A DNA stretch of 64,000 bases, from positions 62,154 through 126,153 of the forward strand of contig NZ_AXAE01000018.1 in assembly GCF_000472705.1 (NCBI RefSeq), given 5' to 3'. Origin of the DNA: Mesorhizobium erdmanii USDA 3471 (lineage in GTDB: Bacteria; Pseudomonadota; Alphaproteobacteria; Rhizobiales; Rhizobiaceae). Positions 41,360 to 53,476 of this stretch are shown one piece after another. Both the position numbers and the translations under genes were made by a program. The notes below the pieces were generated by a model. The model was not told the origin of the DNA and ran no database searches. It saw only the letters and a program-made list of their open reading frames with translations. Within the stretch, counting starts at the first letter, position 1. Each line of letters starts with the position of its first letter.

Positions 41360-42048
41360 CGACGACATCGCCCGAAGTTGTGCCGTCGCCTTGGAAAGAC
41401 GGGCTGGTCCCGATGGTTCATTGTCCTGGATGTCACGGGCTCTACAGGGACGTGCACCGCCCGTGTCCGGTTTGCCAGCGTCAAATGCAGCCAGATGCGG
41501 TTCCCGAGTTGAACGGCTGCGTCGACGCCCCACGGTACACTTTGCCTGGGGCGGCCCCCTACACAATCTTCGTGCTGCTCGACTTGATGCGGAACGAATG
41601 GGAGCGGCCGCTCACCGTCACGAACGGGATGTCTGGGCGCGTTTCCCAGCGGCTGATCATCGTGATTCTGTTCTGGACGGTCTTTGAGGTGTTGATGGAG
41701 CGGTTTTTCGAGGCCGCGTTCGCGGACGATCCCGAGAACAAGGAGCTTCGCCGGACGCCCAACATTGGGCAAAGGCTGGACAGGGTCTACCGCGATCGCT
41801 GGGGCAAGACCTTCTGGGACGACCTGGCCGACATCGGCTACCCCGAGGTGGCACGGCACCTTCAGACCGTTCAGCATCGGCGCAACGCTTTCATCCACGG
41901 CGACGCCGAAGCGATCGACGAGGCGTTGGTCACCGCGACGGTCGCAAATTTGCTGGACGTCCAACTGGCCTGGATCGCTCTGTTCAACAAGCGCTGTACA
42001 GGCAAGCAGAACAAGATCCCGGCGTGGGCGTTCAAGCCGAAATCGTAA
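41356..42048 (+). CDS. Zinc-ribbon protein with HEPN-like C-terminal domain
   Basis: A protein of 230 residues from ATG 41356, overlapping the DUF6527 stop by 4 bp. A four-Cys zinc ribbon spans 23-40 (CPGC ... CPVC: Cys23, 26, 37, 40). The C-terminal half is helical (SQRLIIVILFWTVFEVLMER onward) and contains RRNAFIHGD, where Arg176-Asn177 and His181 form the R-N-x3-H signature of HEPN ribonucleases. No named family was recognised for the whole protein. Position as last gene of the ubiquitin-like operon suggests an effector or a target whose RNase activity is controlled by conjugation. The RNase role is inferred from the motif and helical context. Confidence 0.7.
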   Translation: MTTTSPEVVPSPWKDGLVPMVHCPGCHGLYRDVHRPCPVCQRQMQPDAVPELNGCVDAPRYTLPGAAPYTIFVLLDLMRNEWERPLTVTNGMSGRVSQRLIIVILFWTVFEVLMERFFEAAFADDPENKELRRTPNIGQRLDRVYRDRWGKTFWDDLADIGYPEVARHLQTVQHRRNAFIHGDAEAIDEALVTATVANLLDVQLAWIALFNKRCTGKQNKIPAWAFKPKS

Positions 42049-42085
42049 TCCGGGGGCTGAACATTTGCCCGCAATCGTCAAATTT

Positions 42086-42721
42086 TCAGGCGGCTCCCGG
42101 TTTGCGTAAATTTTCCAAAACGGCCTTGCGGACCGCCCCGGCAAACCGCGCGCGGCGCTCGGCATTTGCGACGAGCGCGTCCCGCAGCGTTTTTGGCAAC
42201 TCAAGCTGCACGCCTGCCCGGCCGATTCCGCGGTTGCAGATGTTGTTTTTGTGCTCGCCAGGCAGGCGATGGCCTGAGGTGATGGCCTTGAAGCCCGCTG
42301 CCTCCAGGACCACCGCGATAGCGTCGCGCAACTCCTTGCCCAGGCCGCCGAGCCAGATCGTTTCGGGATCGTCGCCGTCCGCGCGGCCGTGCATGCCGAT
42401 GGCGAGCTGGGCCTTGGTGACAAGCTGGACGCACTGTTTTTCGTCGAAATATTCGGATGGTATATGCAGCTCGCGATGCGGTCGTTTCGGCTTGAGCCCT
42501 TCAAACAGGTAGAGCGAGAAATCCTCTCCCGCCACGGCGGTCGCCAAATGAGACGTGCCATACTCAATCCAGCCGCCATGTGGCGCGACAATTGCCACGG
42601 CCGAGGCTCGATCCAAAACCAAGAAAGCGTAGTCGACACCCTGCGTCTTGTCGGCTGCGAGATCAGCGAAAGCCATGTACTCGCCGTTTCGGGTTTTCTG
42701 CACGATGCCTGAAGAGTTCAT
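42086..42721 (-). CDS. Poly-gamma-glutamate hydrolase-like protein
   Basis: A protein of 211 residues from ATG 42721, which has GGGAGG six bases upstream. Motifs of the phage-type PGA hydrolase family (zinc carboxypeptidase-like fold) are visible: AIVAPHGGWIEYGTSHLATA, SLYLFEGLK, LHIPSEYFDEKQCVQLV, AIGMHGRADGDDPETIWLGG and NRGIGRAGVQLELPKTLRDA. The PHGG and GMHG histidines are the probable metal/catalytic positions. No signal peptide. It is convergent with the HEPN gene, so not part of that operon. Enzymes of this group cleave gamma-glutamyl bonds; its target here is unknown. Confidence 0.75.
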   Translation of the reverse strand: MNSSGIVQKTRNGEYMAFADLAADKTQGVDYAFLVLDRASAVAIVAPHGGWIEYGTSHLATAVAGEDFSLYLFEGLKPKRPHRELHIPSEYFDEKQCVQLVTKAQLAIGMHGRADGDDPETIWLGGLGKELRDAIAVVLEAAGFKAITSGHRLPGEHKNNICNRGIGRAGVQLELPKTLRDALVANAERRARFAGAVRKAVLENLRKPGAA

Positions 42722-42852
42722 CGCCACCTCCCTGTCTATCTGTTTGGGCCCATCGCTAGAGCGAAGGGACCTGACCATGTCCTTAGGGCCATGAGTGCCC
42801 GGACCGCAACAAGACGGTCAAGCCGTGGCGGTAGCTCAAGCCCCTGACGATC

Positions 42853-42869
42853 TTGCGGACAATCCGCAA
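42853..42869. other. Inverted repeat upstream of the hydrolase gene
   Basis: TTGCGGA and TCCGCAA form a perfect 7-bp stem with a 3-base loop. CCGGG (42874-42878) and CCCGG (42885-42889) make a second stem next to it. There is no T-run. Could be terminator debris or a protein-binding site. Confidence 0.35.
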
Positions 42870-42947
42870 CACCCGGGATCGCGACCCGGATAGATTATGT
42901 AACGCTCGCCGGTTTCGTGCTCGATCGGACTCAACCCGACGGAACTC

Positions 42948-43339
42948 ATGAGTTTCGTTGGGTTCCCAGGCGATGACGTCCGGTTCTTCTTCGAGACGAT
43001 CACGGCCAAGGCGCAGTGTTTGACCGGACCGGAGGTCGAGCTTTCGCCTGGCGATGATCGCTTTAGCTCACGTTTCCATTTCGGCCGTGACTACAATCCC
43101 AACCTCTCCAACGACGGGATCGGCAACAAGGGGTTGTCACGGCCTCCAGGGCTCAGCGGCTCGACAGTCTGGAACACCTGTTTCGTTGAGGCGAAGGTGT
43201 GCGGTATTGCCTGGACACCTGAGATGGCAAAGGTCACCGGGGCAGTTTGGGGCTGGCCGTCCAACTTCGGCTGCCTTGTCGCGACCGGGCCGAGTATCTG
43301 CGCAGCTTCCTGTTGTCCGCGCTCGCGGAGTCCAGCTGA
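42948..43339 (+). pseudogene. Frameshifted remnant of a trypsin-like peptidase
   Basis: From 42948 the frame reads FVGFPGDDVRFFF, later GLSRPPGLSGSTVWNT and VTGAVWGWPSNFGCLVAT. The GLSGS-VW context resembles the nucleophile-Ser region of bacterial trypsin-like proteins. At about 43283 the sense moves to another frame, ending RAEYLRSFLLSALAESS and a stop at 43337-43339. Joining the two gives a natural C-terminus, so one frameshift is inferred. The His and Asp of a triad are not recognisable. The upstream edge is unclear. Confidence 0.45.
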
Positions 43340-43361
43340 ATGGCGCCTCGACAGACCCCAC

Positions 43362-44360
43362 TTAGCCGACGCGAACCATGCAACGGTCGATCAATTTGTC
43401 CGCGAAAGTGATCCTCGGTTTTCCGGCCGTTTCCTCAATGCCGTAGGTAAACACCTGGATACCGGCTTCCTCGAGGGCAGCGGCCATGATGGGTTTCAAT
43501 GGATCGTCCGGAATTAGGAGTACGGTGGTCGGCGTCGAAGCGATGCCGATAAGACTTGGATAGAGTCGAAGCTGACCGACGCCTTCATAGATCGCATCGG
43601 CGGACGTGCTCGTCTTAATCTCGATGAGCAAGTTTGCCGGTTCGATCATCGCGTCCACGCAGAAACCATTTCGTTTAGGTTTGCGCAGTTCCTTGCCAAC
43701 GACCTTCTTTAGTTCAGCGAAGACATGCCCTTGCAGTGCCTTCACCTCAAAGGTGCCGCCTGGACGGGTCGATTTCGTGACGCGCCACTTCTCATCCATG
43801 CCATAGGTCACGATGGTCTCATCTTCGACAGGACGTGGCTCACCACCGCCGGCCCTGCTCCGAGCACGGACGCACGCGTTGGCAAAGGCTGCGGTCTGCG
43901 CGACGATGTTCTCTGGCGCGGCGCTGACATCGGCCACGACATAGAAATGGCGTGCCGAGCGTTCGCCTTTCACGATCAATGGCACCTCAGCCAGCCCACT
44001 AAGCTTGGCGAAGTCGTCTTTGATAAAGCGCGACAGGTTGTTCTTCTGGAGCCTTCCCTCGCGAAGCAGAAGAAGACGTCCGAGGTCGTCGCAACCCAGG
44101 ACTGTTGTCGGCCCTTTGTCGTGGCGGGACGCTTTCGGCTGCACAATCTTGACGACGCCGTCCCCATATTCTGGATCGGCTCCAAGCATCACCTGTGTGG
44201 TGATATCGCCCTCCTCGCCGTGGCCATAGTTCGTGAACACTACCCCGGTGCCCTGGATGACCCACCCATAATCCTTGGCAAGAGAGTTGGCGGTCAGGGT
44301 GCTAGCCCAATGCCGAAAGGCGCGGCTGCAGGCGCGCTGGTTAGCGACGATTTTGATCAT
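43362..44360 (-). CDS. Uncharacterised protein with a PD-(D/E)xK-like nuclease core
   Basis: A 332-residue protein. Residues about 230-290 contain NGFCVDAMIEP followed by NLLIEIKTS, with Asp and Glu-x-Lys spaced as in PD-(D/E)xK nucleases, then AIYEGVGQLRLYPSL, similar to the Gln-containing motif of restriction-like folds. The N-terminal half has no recognised domain. There is no methylase beside it. It may be a solitary restriction-type effector; the fold prediction is by eye. It lies between a decayed peptidase gene and the dnaE2 operon, 22 bp downstream of the former. Confidence 0.6.
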   Translation of the reverse strand: MIKIVANQRACSRAFRHWASTLTANSLAKDYGWVIQGTGVVFTNYGHGEEGDITTQVMLGADPEYGDGVVKIVQPKASRHDKGPTTVLGCDDLGRLLLLREGRLQKNNLSRFIKDDFAKLSGLAEVPLIVKGERSARHFYVVADVSAAPENIVAQTAAFANACVRARSRAGGGEPRPVEDETIVTYGMDEKWRVTKSTRPGGTFEVKALQGHVFAELKKVVGKELRKPKRNGFCVDAMIEPANLLIEIKTSTSADAIYEGVGQLRLYPSLIGIASTPTTVLLIPDDPLKPIMAAALEEAGIQVFTYGIEETAGKPRITFADKLIDRCMVRVG

Positions 44361-44516
44361 GATCCCCCGGTGCGTCTCTACGCTGCATGTCTCGTCGGCT
44401 TATAGTGAAAGTGCGGAATATCCTAGGTAGCTGGGGCCGAGGCTGGGAACGCCGAACGAAAGCCGCTGCGGGTAGAAGCAGTCCGACCGAGCGGCCAAAG
44501 CACGCCAAGGGAGCGT

Positions 44517-47779
<3,263 letters not shown>

Positions 47780-47783
<4 letters not shown>

Positions 47784-49300
47784 GCGAAGACCCCATGCAG
47801 GAACCATTTATGCGAGCCAGTCTCGGGATCCTCGCCATCGCCGGAGCGGTAAATCCAGAAGCGGTCTCCGGCCTCGTCCTCGACCTGGAAATAATCGCGG
47901 ACCGCGATCACCTCGGCATCGCGCTGCCACCATTCGCCGAACACGCGCTCGGGACCGTCGGCGCGCGTGACCCGGCGCCGGATGCCCCGCCAACTGAACC
48001 AGACCGGCGGGTGATCGGGCAGCAGGGCCATGGTTTCGATCGGCTCGGGATGCGTGAGTAGGCGCGGCGGGCGCGGCCATTCGCCCGGCCAACTTATCCC
48101 ATCATCGGGAGCCGTCGCTGCAACGCGGCGAACCGAGCGTTCGGGCACGTCGCTCTCCACAGGGGAAAACCGATAGAGACGCTGTTCGCCGATGCGGTTG
48201 GTAAGCGTGTCGATGAGATCGGTGATGTCGGGCTCCGGCTCCTCGACCAGCGAAGAGATGATCTGCTTGGCGCCGAAGGGCTCGGCGAGGGTTGCGGTCA
48301 GCGTCATCAGTTCGATGCCGAAGCCGGGATCCACGGTCTCGATGCGGTCGGTCAGAAGTCGGGTCAGTCGTTTGACGTCCCGTACCGGCACCGCCGTACC
48401 GACGCGAATGGCCTCGATGCGATTGTCGACGCGATGGAACAGCAGGTCGAGCCGGCGAGCGCCGAGCCCCTTGGGCTCGAGCGCCTCGCAGAGCGCCGCG
48501 ACAAGCTTGCCAGCATAGCGGGCAATGGTCTCGGCAGCGCCGATCGGCTCGCCGAATGCCCGACGCACCTCGATGAGTTCGTCGGAGCGGATGGGCTCGA
48601 AGGGTTCGCTGCGCCGGCCTGTTGCCTGGTCTAGGCGGCGGCCGAGCTCCGGCCCGAAGCGCAGGGTGAGAGAGGCACGCGGCGCCGCATCGACTTCGCC
48701 AACACGTTCGAAGCCAAGCGTTTGGAGCCCGTGAACAATATCAGGGGGCAGACGCAGCGCGACGATCGGCAGACCGAGCATGATGGCCGAGGATCGCTCC
48801 ACCGGCGCGACAAAGGTGGGTCGGGCGAGGTAGCGGGCGCAGGCATGAGCGGCGCCCCACGTGTCCGCGACGGCGGCGCGTGCCTCGATGCCGGAGACGG
48901 CCATGCGCGACACCAGCCCCTCGAGCATCGTCTCCTCCCCGCCATGCAGATGGTCGGCGCCTGTCGTGTCGATGATGAGCCCGTCGGGCGGATCGGCGGC
49001 AACGATCGGAGCATAGCGCAGCGACCAGAGCGCCATTCTATCGAGCGCCGCGGCATCGCCCGCTGCATCCAAGTCGAAGCTCTGCAGGTTGGGTACCAGC
49101 ACCTGGGCCTTGCTCCCCGGTATGCCGACACGCAATCCCGCCGCCCGCGCCGCTGTATCGAACGCGAGCACGAGCCGCCGGTTTCCCTGCCGGCCGAGCA
49201 TAACGATCGGGGTTTCAGCCGATGGCGCGGACTGGCCCATGGCGCGCCGCAGGCGATCGGTCGGCCAGGCCGGAAAAAAGAGCGAGACGACCCTTGGCAT
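47780..49300 (-). CDS. imuB: Y-family-like mutagenesis protein ImuB
   Basis: A 506-residue protein. It aligns with Y-family polymerases, but the first catalytic region reads [16 protein letters not shown], lacking the usual DMDAFF acids, and the second reads [13 protein letters not shown] instead of S-x-DEA. It should therefore be catalytically inactive, as known for ImuB, and act as the hub binding ImuA, DnaE2 and the beta clamp. I chose ATG 49300 (MPRVVSLFF); an in-frame start at 49318 adds six residues. It overlaps the imuA 3' end by 86 bp. Confidence 0.92.
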
Positions 49301-49976
49301 CGCAGGCTTCCACTTCAAAATCGGCGCTTTCTCCAGCCCGGACCCGGATCAGCTCAAGCTGCCAGCGAGCACGGCCGACGCCCGGTACCGGCAAAGGGCG
49401 GGAGGGAAGCGCGGTGACCCGCCAGCGGGTGACCGCGGCGGTCGGTTGTCCAAAATCGGTTGCCTCGGTCTGCCGCCGCCAGCGGCGGATGGCGATGCCC
49501 ACGGCGCCGGAGGTCTCGGCGGCCAGTTGCAGCCGGCGAGAGGCGGTCATGGAGAGGCGGGCCAGTTCCGCGACGACCGCGCCTAGCCCACCATGGCGAA
49601 GCCCTTCCTCGAAACAGGCGAGCACGGCGGCTTCGTCGCCAGCCTCGACATAGACGACACGGCCGGGCAGCAGCCCGGCCTGCGCGAGCGCGGGGGCAAA
49701 GAGATCCTGCCGGGTGACACACCAGAGCACCTTGCCCTTGGTGCGAGCGGCAATGCCGGCGGCAAACAGCGCCGCCGCGGCGCCATCGATCGCTCCGTTG
49801 CGGCCGCCGGCAATCTCATGCAACGCCCCAAGCACCAGCCCGCCTCCCGGCAGCACCTTGTCGATTGCGGGCACGCCGAAGGGAAGCGTCGCGCGGTTGC
49901 GCGCCGGCCCGCCTTCGAGGCGCGCGATTCGCTCGCGAAGCGCAGCGATTGCGGGGCTGGCGGCCGGCTGACCCAT
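49215..49976 (-). CDS. imuA: SOS mutagenesis protein ImuA (RecA-like)
   Basis: A 253-residue RecA-fold relative. Visible are ALRERIARLEG, LPFGVPAIDKVLPGGGLVLG at the nucleotide-binding position, ALHEIAGGRNGAIDGAA, and RARWQLELIRVRAGESADFE at the C-terminus. ATG 49976 (MGQPAASPAI) is preferred over 50006. First gene of the imuA-imuB-dnaE2 operon, preceded by a LexA box at 50027-50041. Confidence 0.9.
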   Translation of the reverse strand: MGQPAASPAIAALRERIARLEGGPARNRATLPFGVPAIDKVLPGGGLVLGALHEIAGGRNGAIDGAAAALFAAGIAARTKGKVLWCVTRQDLFAPALAQAGLLPGRVVYVEAGDEAAVLACFEEGLRHGGLGAVVAELARLSMTASRRLQLAAETSGAVGIAIRRWRRQTEATDFGQPTAAVTRWRVTALPSRPLPVPGVGRARWQLELIRVRAGESADFEVEACDAKGRLALFSGLADRSPAARHGPVRAIG

Positions 49977-50026
49977 GGATAAATCACTCTCAAACAGTCT
50001 TCCCAATGGATTTCGGGGCTGGTATG

Positions 50027-50041
50027 TTCCTTATTTGTTCT
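50027..50041. promoter_or_regulatory. LexA box (alphaproteobacterial type)
   Basis: GTTC-CTTATTT-GTTC is the direct-repeat GTTC-N7-GTTC site used by LexA in alphaproteobacteria. It is 50 bp upstream of the preferred imuA start, and 118 bp upstream of the divergent dinB gene. It should place imuA-imuB-dnaE2, and possibly dinB, under SOS control. Confidence 0.85.
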
Positions 50042-50158
50042 CTTTGGCGTCCAAGAGTCAATTGGACTCGTTGCGTCGCTTCGAGAGTTGATCTCGAGCT
50101 GCCGTTGAGCGAGGTGCGGTCTATCTTGATATGCGGCAGGTGATGCAGGGATGGCGAA

Positions 50159-51283
50159 GTGGGCGAGCGAAGCGACAGGGGCCAAAGAGCTGATGCGCCG
50201 CGGGAAGCCACGGCCATCCTTCGCAAGATCATCCATGTCGACATGGACGCCTTCTTTGCCTCGGTCGAACAGCGCGACAATCCGGACCTGCGCGGCAAAC
50301 CGGTGGCAGTCGGCGGATCCGCAGCGCGGGGTGTCGTAGCCGCTGCCAGCTATGAGGCGAGAAAGTTCGGGGTGCGATCGGCCATGCCCTCGATTACCGC
50401 GAAGCGCAAATGCCCTGAACTGATCTTCGTGCCGCCGCGCTTTGACGCCTACCGGGCCGTCTCCCAGCAGATCCATGCGATCTTTGCGGAGCACACGCCC
50501 CTGATCGAGCCGCTTTCGCTCGACGAAGCCTATCTCGACGTCACCGACAATCTGCTGGGCATACCGGTCGCCACCACGATCGCGGAAATGATCCGCGCGA
50601 AGATCAAGTCCGAGACCGGCCTGACGGCCTCGGCCGGCGTCAGCTACAACAAATTTCTGGCCAAGCTCGCCTCTGGACAAAACAAGCCCGACGGGCTGTT
50701 CGTCATTACCCCGAAGCTGGGACCGGATTTTGTCGAGGCCTTGCCTGTCCGGAAGTTTCACGGCGTAGGTCCGGCGACCGCCGATAAAATGGCCCGGCTC
50801 GGCATCGAGACTGGCGCCGATCTGTGCGCACAGAGCTTGGCGTTCCTGGAAGAGAAGTTCGGGAAGGCCGGCCCATACTATTACTGGATCGCTCGGGGTA
50901 TCGACGAACGGCCGGTGCGGGCCGATCGGGAGCGCAAGTCGGTGGGGGCAGAGGATACCTTCGCGAGCGACCTGTTTGATCTCGAAAGTGCTCGCAAGGA
51001 ATTGGCGCCGTTGGTCGGCAAGGTCTGGCGCTATTGCGAGGAAAGATCGATCGAGGGTCGCACGGTGACGCTGAAGGTGAAATTCGCTGATTTCCAGCAG
51101 ATCACGCGCAGCCGCACGGTCTTCGGTTCGATCAGGGACGAAGCCGATCTCGCCACGATTAGCGGCGCACTCCTCGATCAGGTATTCCCCGTCAGCAAGG
51201 GAATACGCCTGCTCGGGGTGACGCTTTCGAATTTGAGGGGAGCGCGAGCCGAGGCAGATCCGCAGATGTCGCTGACGATCTAG
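50159..51283 (+). CDS. dinB: DNA polymerase IV (DinB)
   Basis: A Y-family polymerase of 374 residues from GTG 50159. The catalytic acids are intact: HVDMDAFFASVEQ near residue 28 and SLDEAYLDVTDNL near 120. The thumb and little-finger parts include FHGVGPATADKMARLGIETG and LGVTLSNLRG. Divergent from the imuA operon and sharing its SOS region. The true start could be a few codons further in, as the ribosome site before the GTG is weak. Confidence 0.92.
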   Translation: MGERSDRGQRADAPREATAILRKIIHVDMDAFFASVEQRDNPDLRGKPVAVGGSAARGVVAAASYEARKFGVRSAMPSITAKRKCPELIFVPPRFDAYRAVSQQIHAIFAEHTPLIEPLSLDEAYLDVTDNLLGIPVATTIAEMIRAKIKSETGLTASAGVSYNKFLAKLASGQNKPDGLFVITPKLGPDFVEALPVRKFHGVGPATADKMARLGIETGADLCAQSLAFLEEKFGKAGPYYYWIARGIDERPVRADRERKSVGAEDTFASDLFDLESARKELAPLVGKVWRYCEERSIEGRTVTLKVKFADFQQITRSRTVFGSIRDEADLATISGALLDQVFPVSKGIRLLGVTLSNLRGARAEADPQMSLTI

Positions 51284-51295
51284 GACTGGCTGCGG

Positions 51296-53233
51296 CTATC
51301 GGACTGCTTTTCGGATCCGCTCTGTCAGCGTTTGTTCGACGTCAAAGTAGCCTTCCCAGGCATCGGATTCCTGAGCCCGAGCGGCGGAAGCGAAAACGTC
51401 AAATGTGTTTGCGCTTTTGAAGGTCGGCAACTCATCCCAGGTGACGGGTACGGCGCACGACGCGCCGGACCGTGCCCGAGTGGACCACGGACAAATTGCC
51501 GTGGCGCCCTGACCGTTGCGCAGATAGTCGATGAACATACGACCCTTGCGCTTGGCCTTGCTCATATTGGCAATGAAGCGGGACGGATCCGTGCGGGCAA
51601 GGAGTTCAGCGAAGTCCTGGCAGAAGCTTTTGACAGCTTCCCAGTCGGCCTCGGGGACGAGTGGAACGACCACGTGAACGCCCTTGCCTCCGGACAACAG
51701 CGGCCATGATTGGAGGCCGAGCGCCTCGAGAACGCCGCGGATGTCGAAAGCTGCCTGCTTGACGTCACCAAAGCCTAGGCCCTCGTCGGGGTCGATGTCG
51801 AAGATTATCCGGTGAGGCAGGTCAGGCTGCTGGCGAAGGCTTCCCCAGACATGGAATTCGAGCACATTCATTTGGACGCCGGCGATCAGCCCCGCTAGGT
51901 CATCGACCCAGAGGATGCGGCTTTCCTTGCCGGACATCTTCTCCAACTGGCCGTCATGGATGGCCTTCGGCATGCCAGGCAGCTTGTGCTTCTGAAAAAA
52001 GGTCTCCTGCAGGTCGCCGTCGGTATCGCGCACCAGCGAAAGGGGCCGATCCTGGATGTGCGGCAGCATCTTCTCGGCGACTGCGGCGTAGTAGGCAGCG
52101 AGCGTCGCCTTTGTCACCGCAGTGCCGGGATACATCAGCTTGTCGGGATGGGTCAGGTTGACGCCAACAGCGCGAGCGATCTCCTTGCCCATAGCGGGAT
52201 CGAGATTGGCCGTAGCGACGCTCACGACGGTCTTGGGCGTTTCCATCACCACCTGGTCGGCGCGCTTGTCTTCGCGCATACCTTGGAAGCTCGGGTGACG
52301 CAGGCTGCCGTCCGGTGTAACCTCAGAATAGGTGACTTCGGCAACGAGTTCGGGCTTCACCCACCTGGCGCGGCGCGCAATGTCGCGCGGCACGGATACG
52401 AAGGCAGGCTTATCCAGGGGCCGCTTCTCCAACTGCGCGAGAATGGATTTGCGCATCGCCTCGGTGAAGCCGGTGCCGACGCGGCCGCGATAAATCAGCT
52501 TGCCGTTCTCGTAGGTACCAAGGATCAGCGATGCCATGCCGCGACCGGTGTCGCTTGGGCGGTAACCGCCGACGACAAATTCCTGACGTTTGGTGCACTT
52601 TATCTTGAGCCAGCTCGCGGTGCGGTCGCCGACATAGCGACTGTCCGCGCGCTTGGCGATGATGCCCTCATGCCCACCGACGCACATCGTATCGAAGACC
52701 TTCTTGCCATTGTCGGCGATATGGCTGGAAAACTGCAGGCTTTCGTCCGGGTCCCTCTCGCCCAGCAGTTCCGCAAGCCGTTCCTTGCGCTCGAGCAGGG
52801 GTCGACTGGACAGATCCTCGCCGTTCAATTCCAGCAGATCGAAGGCGTAGAACTTGAGCGGCATGCCCGCGGCAATGCCGGTCTTCAGCATCGAGAAGTT
52901 GGTGCGCCCCTGGCTGTCGATGGCCACGATCTCGCCGTCGATTAGCGCCGAGCCCTTGGTCAATGCCTGAAGCGGCGGCAGGGTCATTTTGAACTGGCGG
53001 GTCCAGTCGTGGCCGTTGCGGGTGTAGACCACGACCCCAGAGCCCGAGACCGCGACTTGGGCGCGATAGCCGTCGAACTTCATTTCGAAGAGCCAATCGG
53101 CGCCAACCGGTATGTCGTCGGTCAGCGTGCAGAGTTGGAACGGACGAAATTGGGGTAGGGGGTATCTCGGGGTAGATTCTGAGTCCCTGCGCCGTGCGCG
53201 CTTTTTAGGGAGGGCGGCCTCTACGGCCGACAT
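51296..53233 (-). CDS. ligD: ATP-dependent DNA ligase D lacking the phosphoesterase domain
   Basis: A protein of 645 residues from ATG 53233. The ligase domain comes first: adenylated Lys52 in FEMKFDGYRAQV, then GEIVAIDSQG, IIAKRADSRY and WLKIKC. The primase-polymerase domain follows (PDKLMYPGTAVTKATLAAYY to the end), with the metal-binding Asp pair in IFDIDPDEG and LSGGKGVHVVVPL. Usual LigD proteins also carry a 3'-phosphoesterase domain, which is absent at both ends here. It acts in Ku-dependent end joining; no ku gene is in the window. An upstream in-frame start at 53380 would add 49 unconserved-looking residues. Confidence 0.9.
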   Translation of the reverse strand: MSAVEAALPKKRARRRDSESTPRYPLPQFRPFQLCTLTDDIPVGADWLFEMKFDGYRAQVAVSGSGVVVYTRNGHDWTRQFKMTLPPLQALTKGSALIDGEIVAIDSQGRTNFSMLKTGIAAGMPLKFYAFDLLELNGEDLSSRPLLERKERLAELLGERDPDESLQFSSHIADNGKKVFDTMCVGGHEGIIAKRADSRYVGDRTASWLKIKCTKRQEFVVGGYRPSDTGRGMASLILGTYENGKLIYRGRVGTGFTEAMRKSILAQLEKRPLDKPAFVSVPRDIARRARWVKPELVAEVTYSEVTPDGSLRHPSFQGMREDKRADQVVMETPKTVVSVATANLDPAMGKEIARAVGVNLTHPDKLMYPGTAVTKATLAAYYAAVAEKMLPHIQDRPLSLVRDTDGDLQETFFQKHKLPGMPKAIHDGQLEKMSGKESRILWVDDLAGLIAGVQMNVLEFHVWGSLRQQPDLPHRIIFDIDPDEGLGFGDVKQAAFDIRGVLEALGLQSWPLLSGGKGVHVVVPLVPEADWEAVKSFCQDFAELLARTDPSRFIANMSKAKRKGRMFIDYLRNGQGATAICPWSTRARSGASCAVPVTWDELPTFKSANTFDVFASAARAQESDAWEGYFDVEQTLTERIRKAVR

Positions 53234-53476
53234 GGGGAAGCCGAATACATGGTGCGATTCAATACTCTGCCCTGGGTTTAAGTTCCACACTGTGCGCCGA
53301 TGAAATGAACCAGAAGAGTCTGGGCGAATGGATCGATCTCGATTGAGCATCGACGAGCACCCCGAGGCGGAATGAGGCATTGACCAAAGTTTGAGTACAA
53401 ATTCTGGTCACAACGGTGTTGCCGATTGCTACTGACCAATTTTTCTATATAATCTTCGGTCAGAAAGGCGGCTCAG

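Noticed and set aside
42948..43517. A 189-codon plus-strand frame as an intact gene
   Set aside because: Its last third overlaps the coding end of the nuclease-like gene and does not continue the protease-like sense; the natural C-terminus lies in another frame, so a pseudogene fits better.
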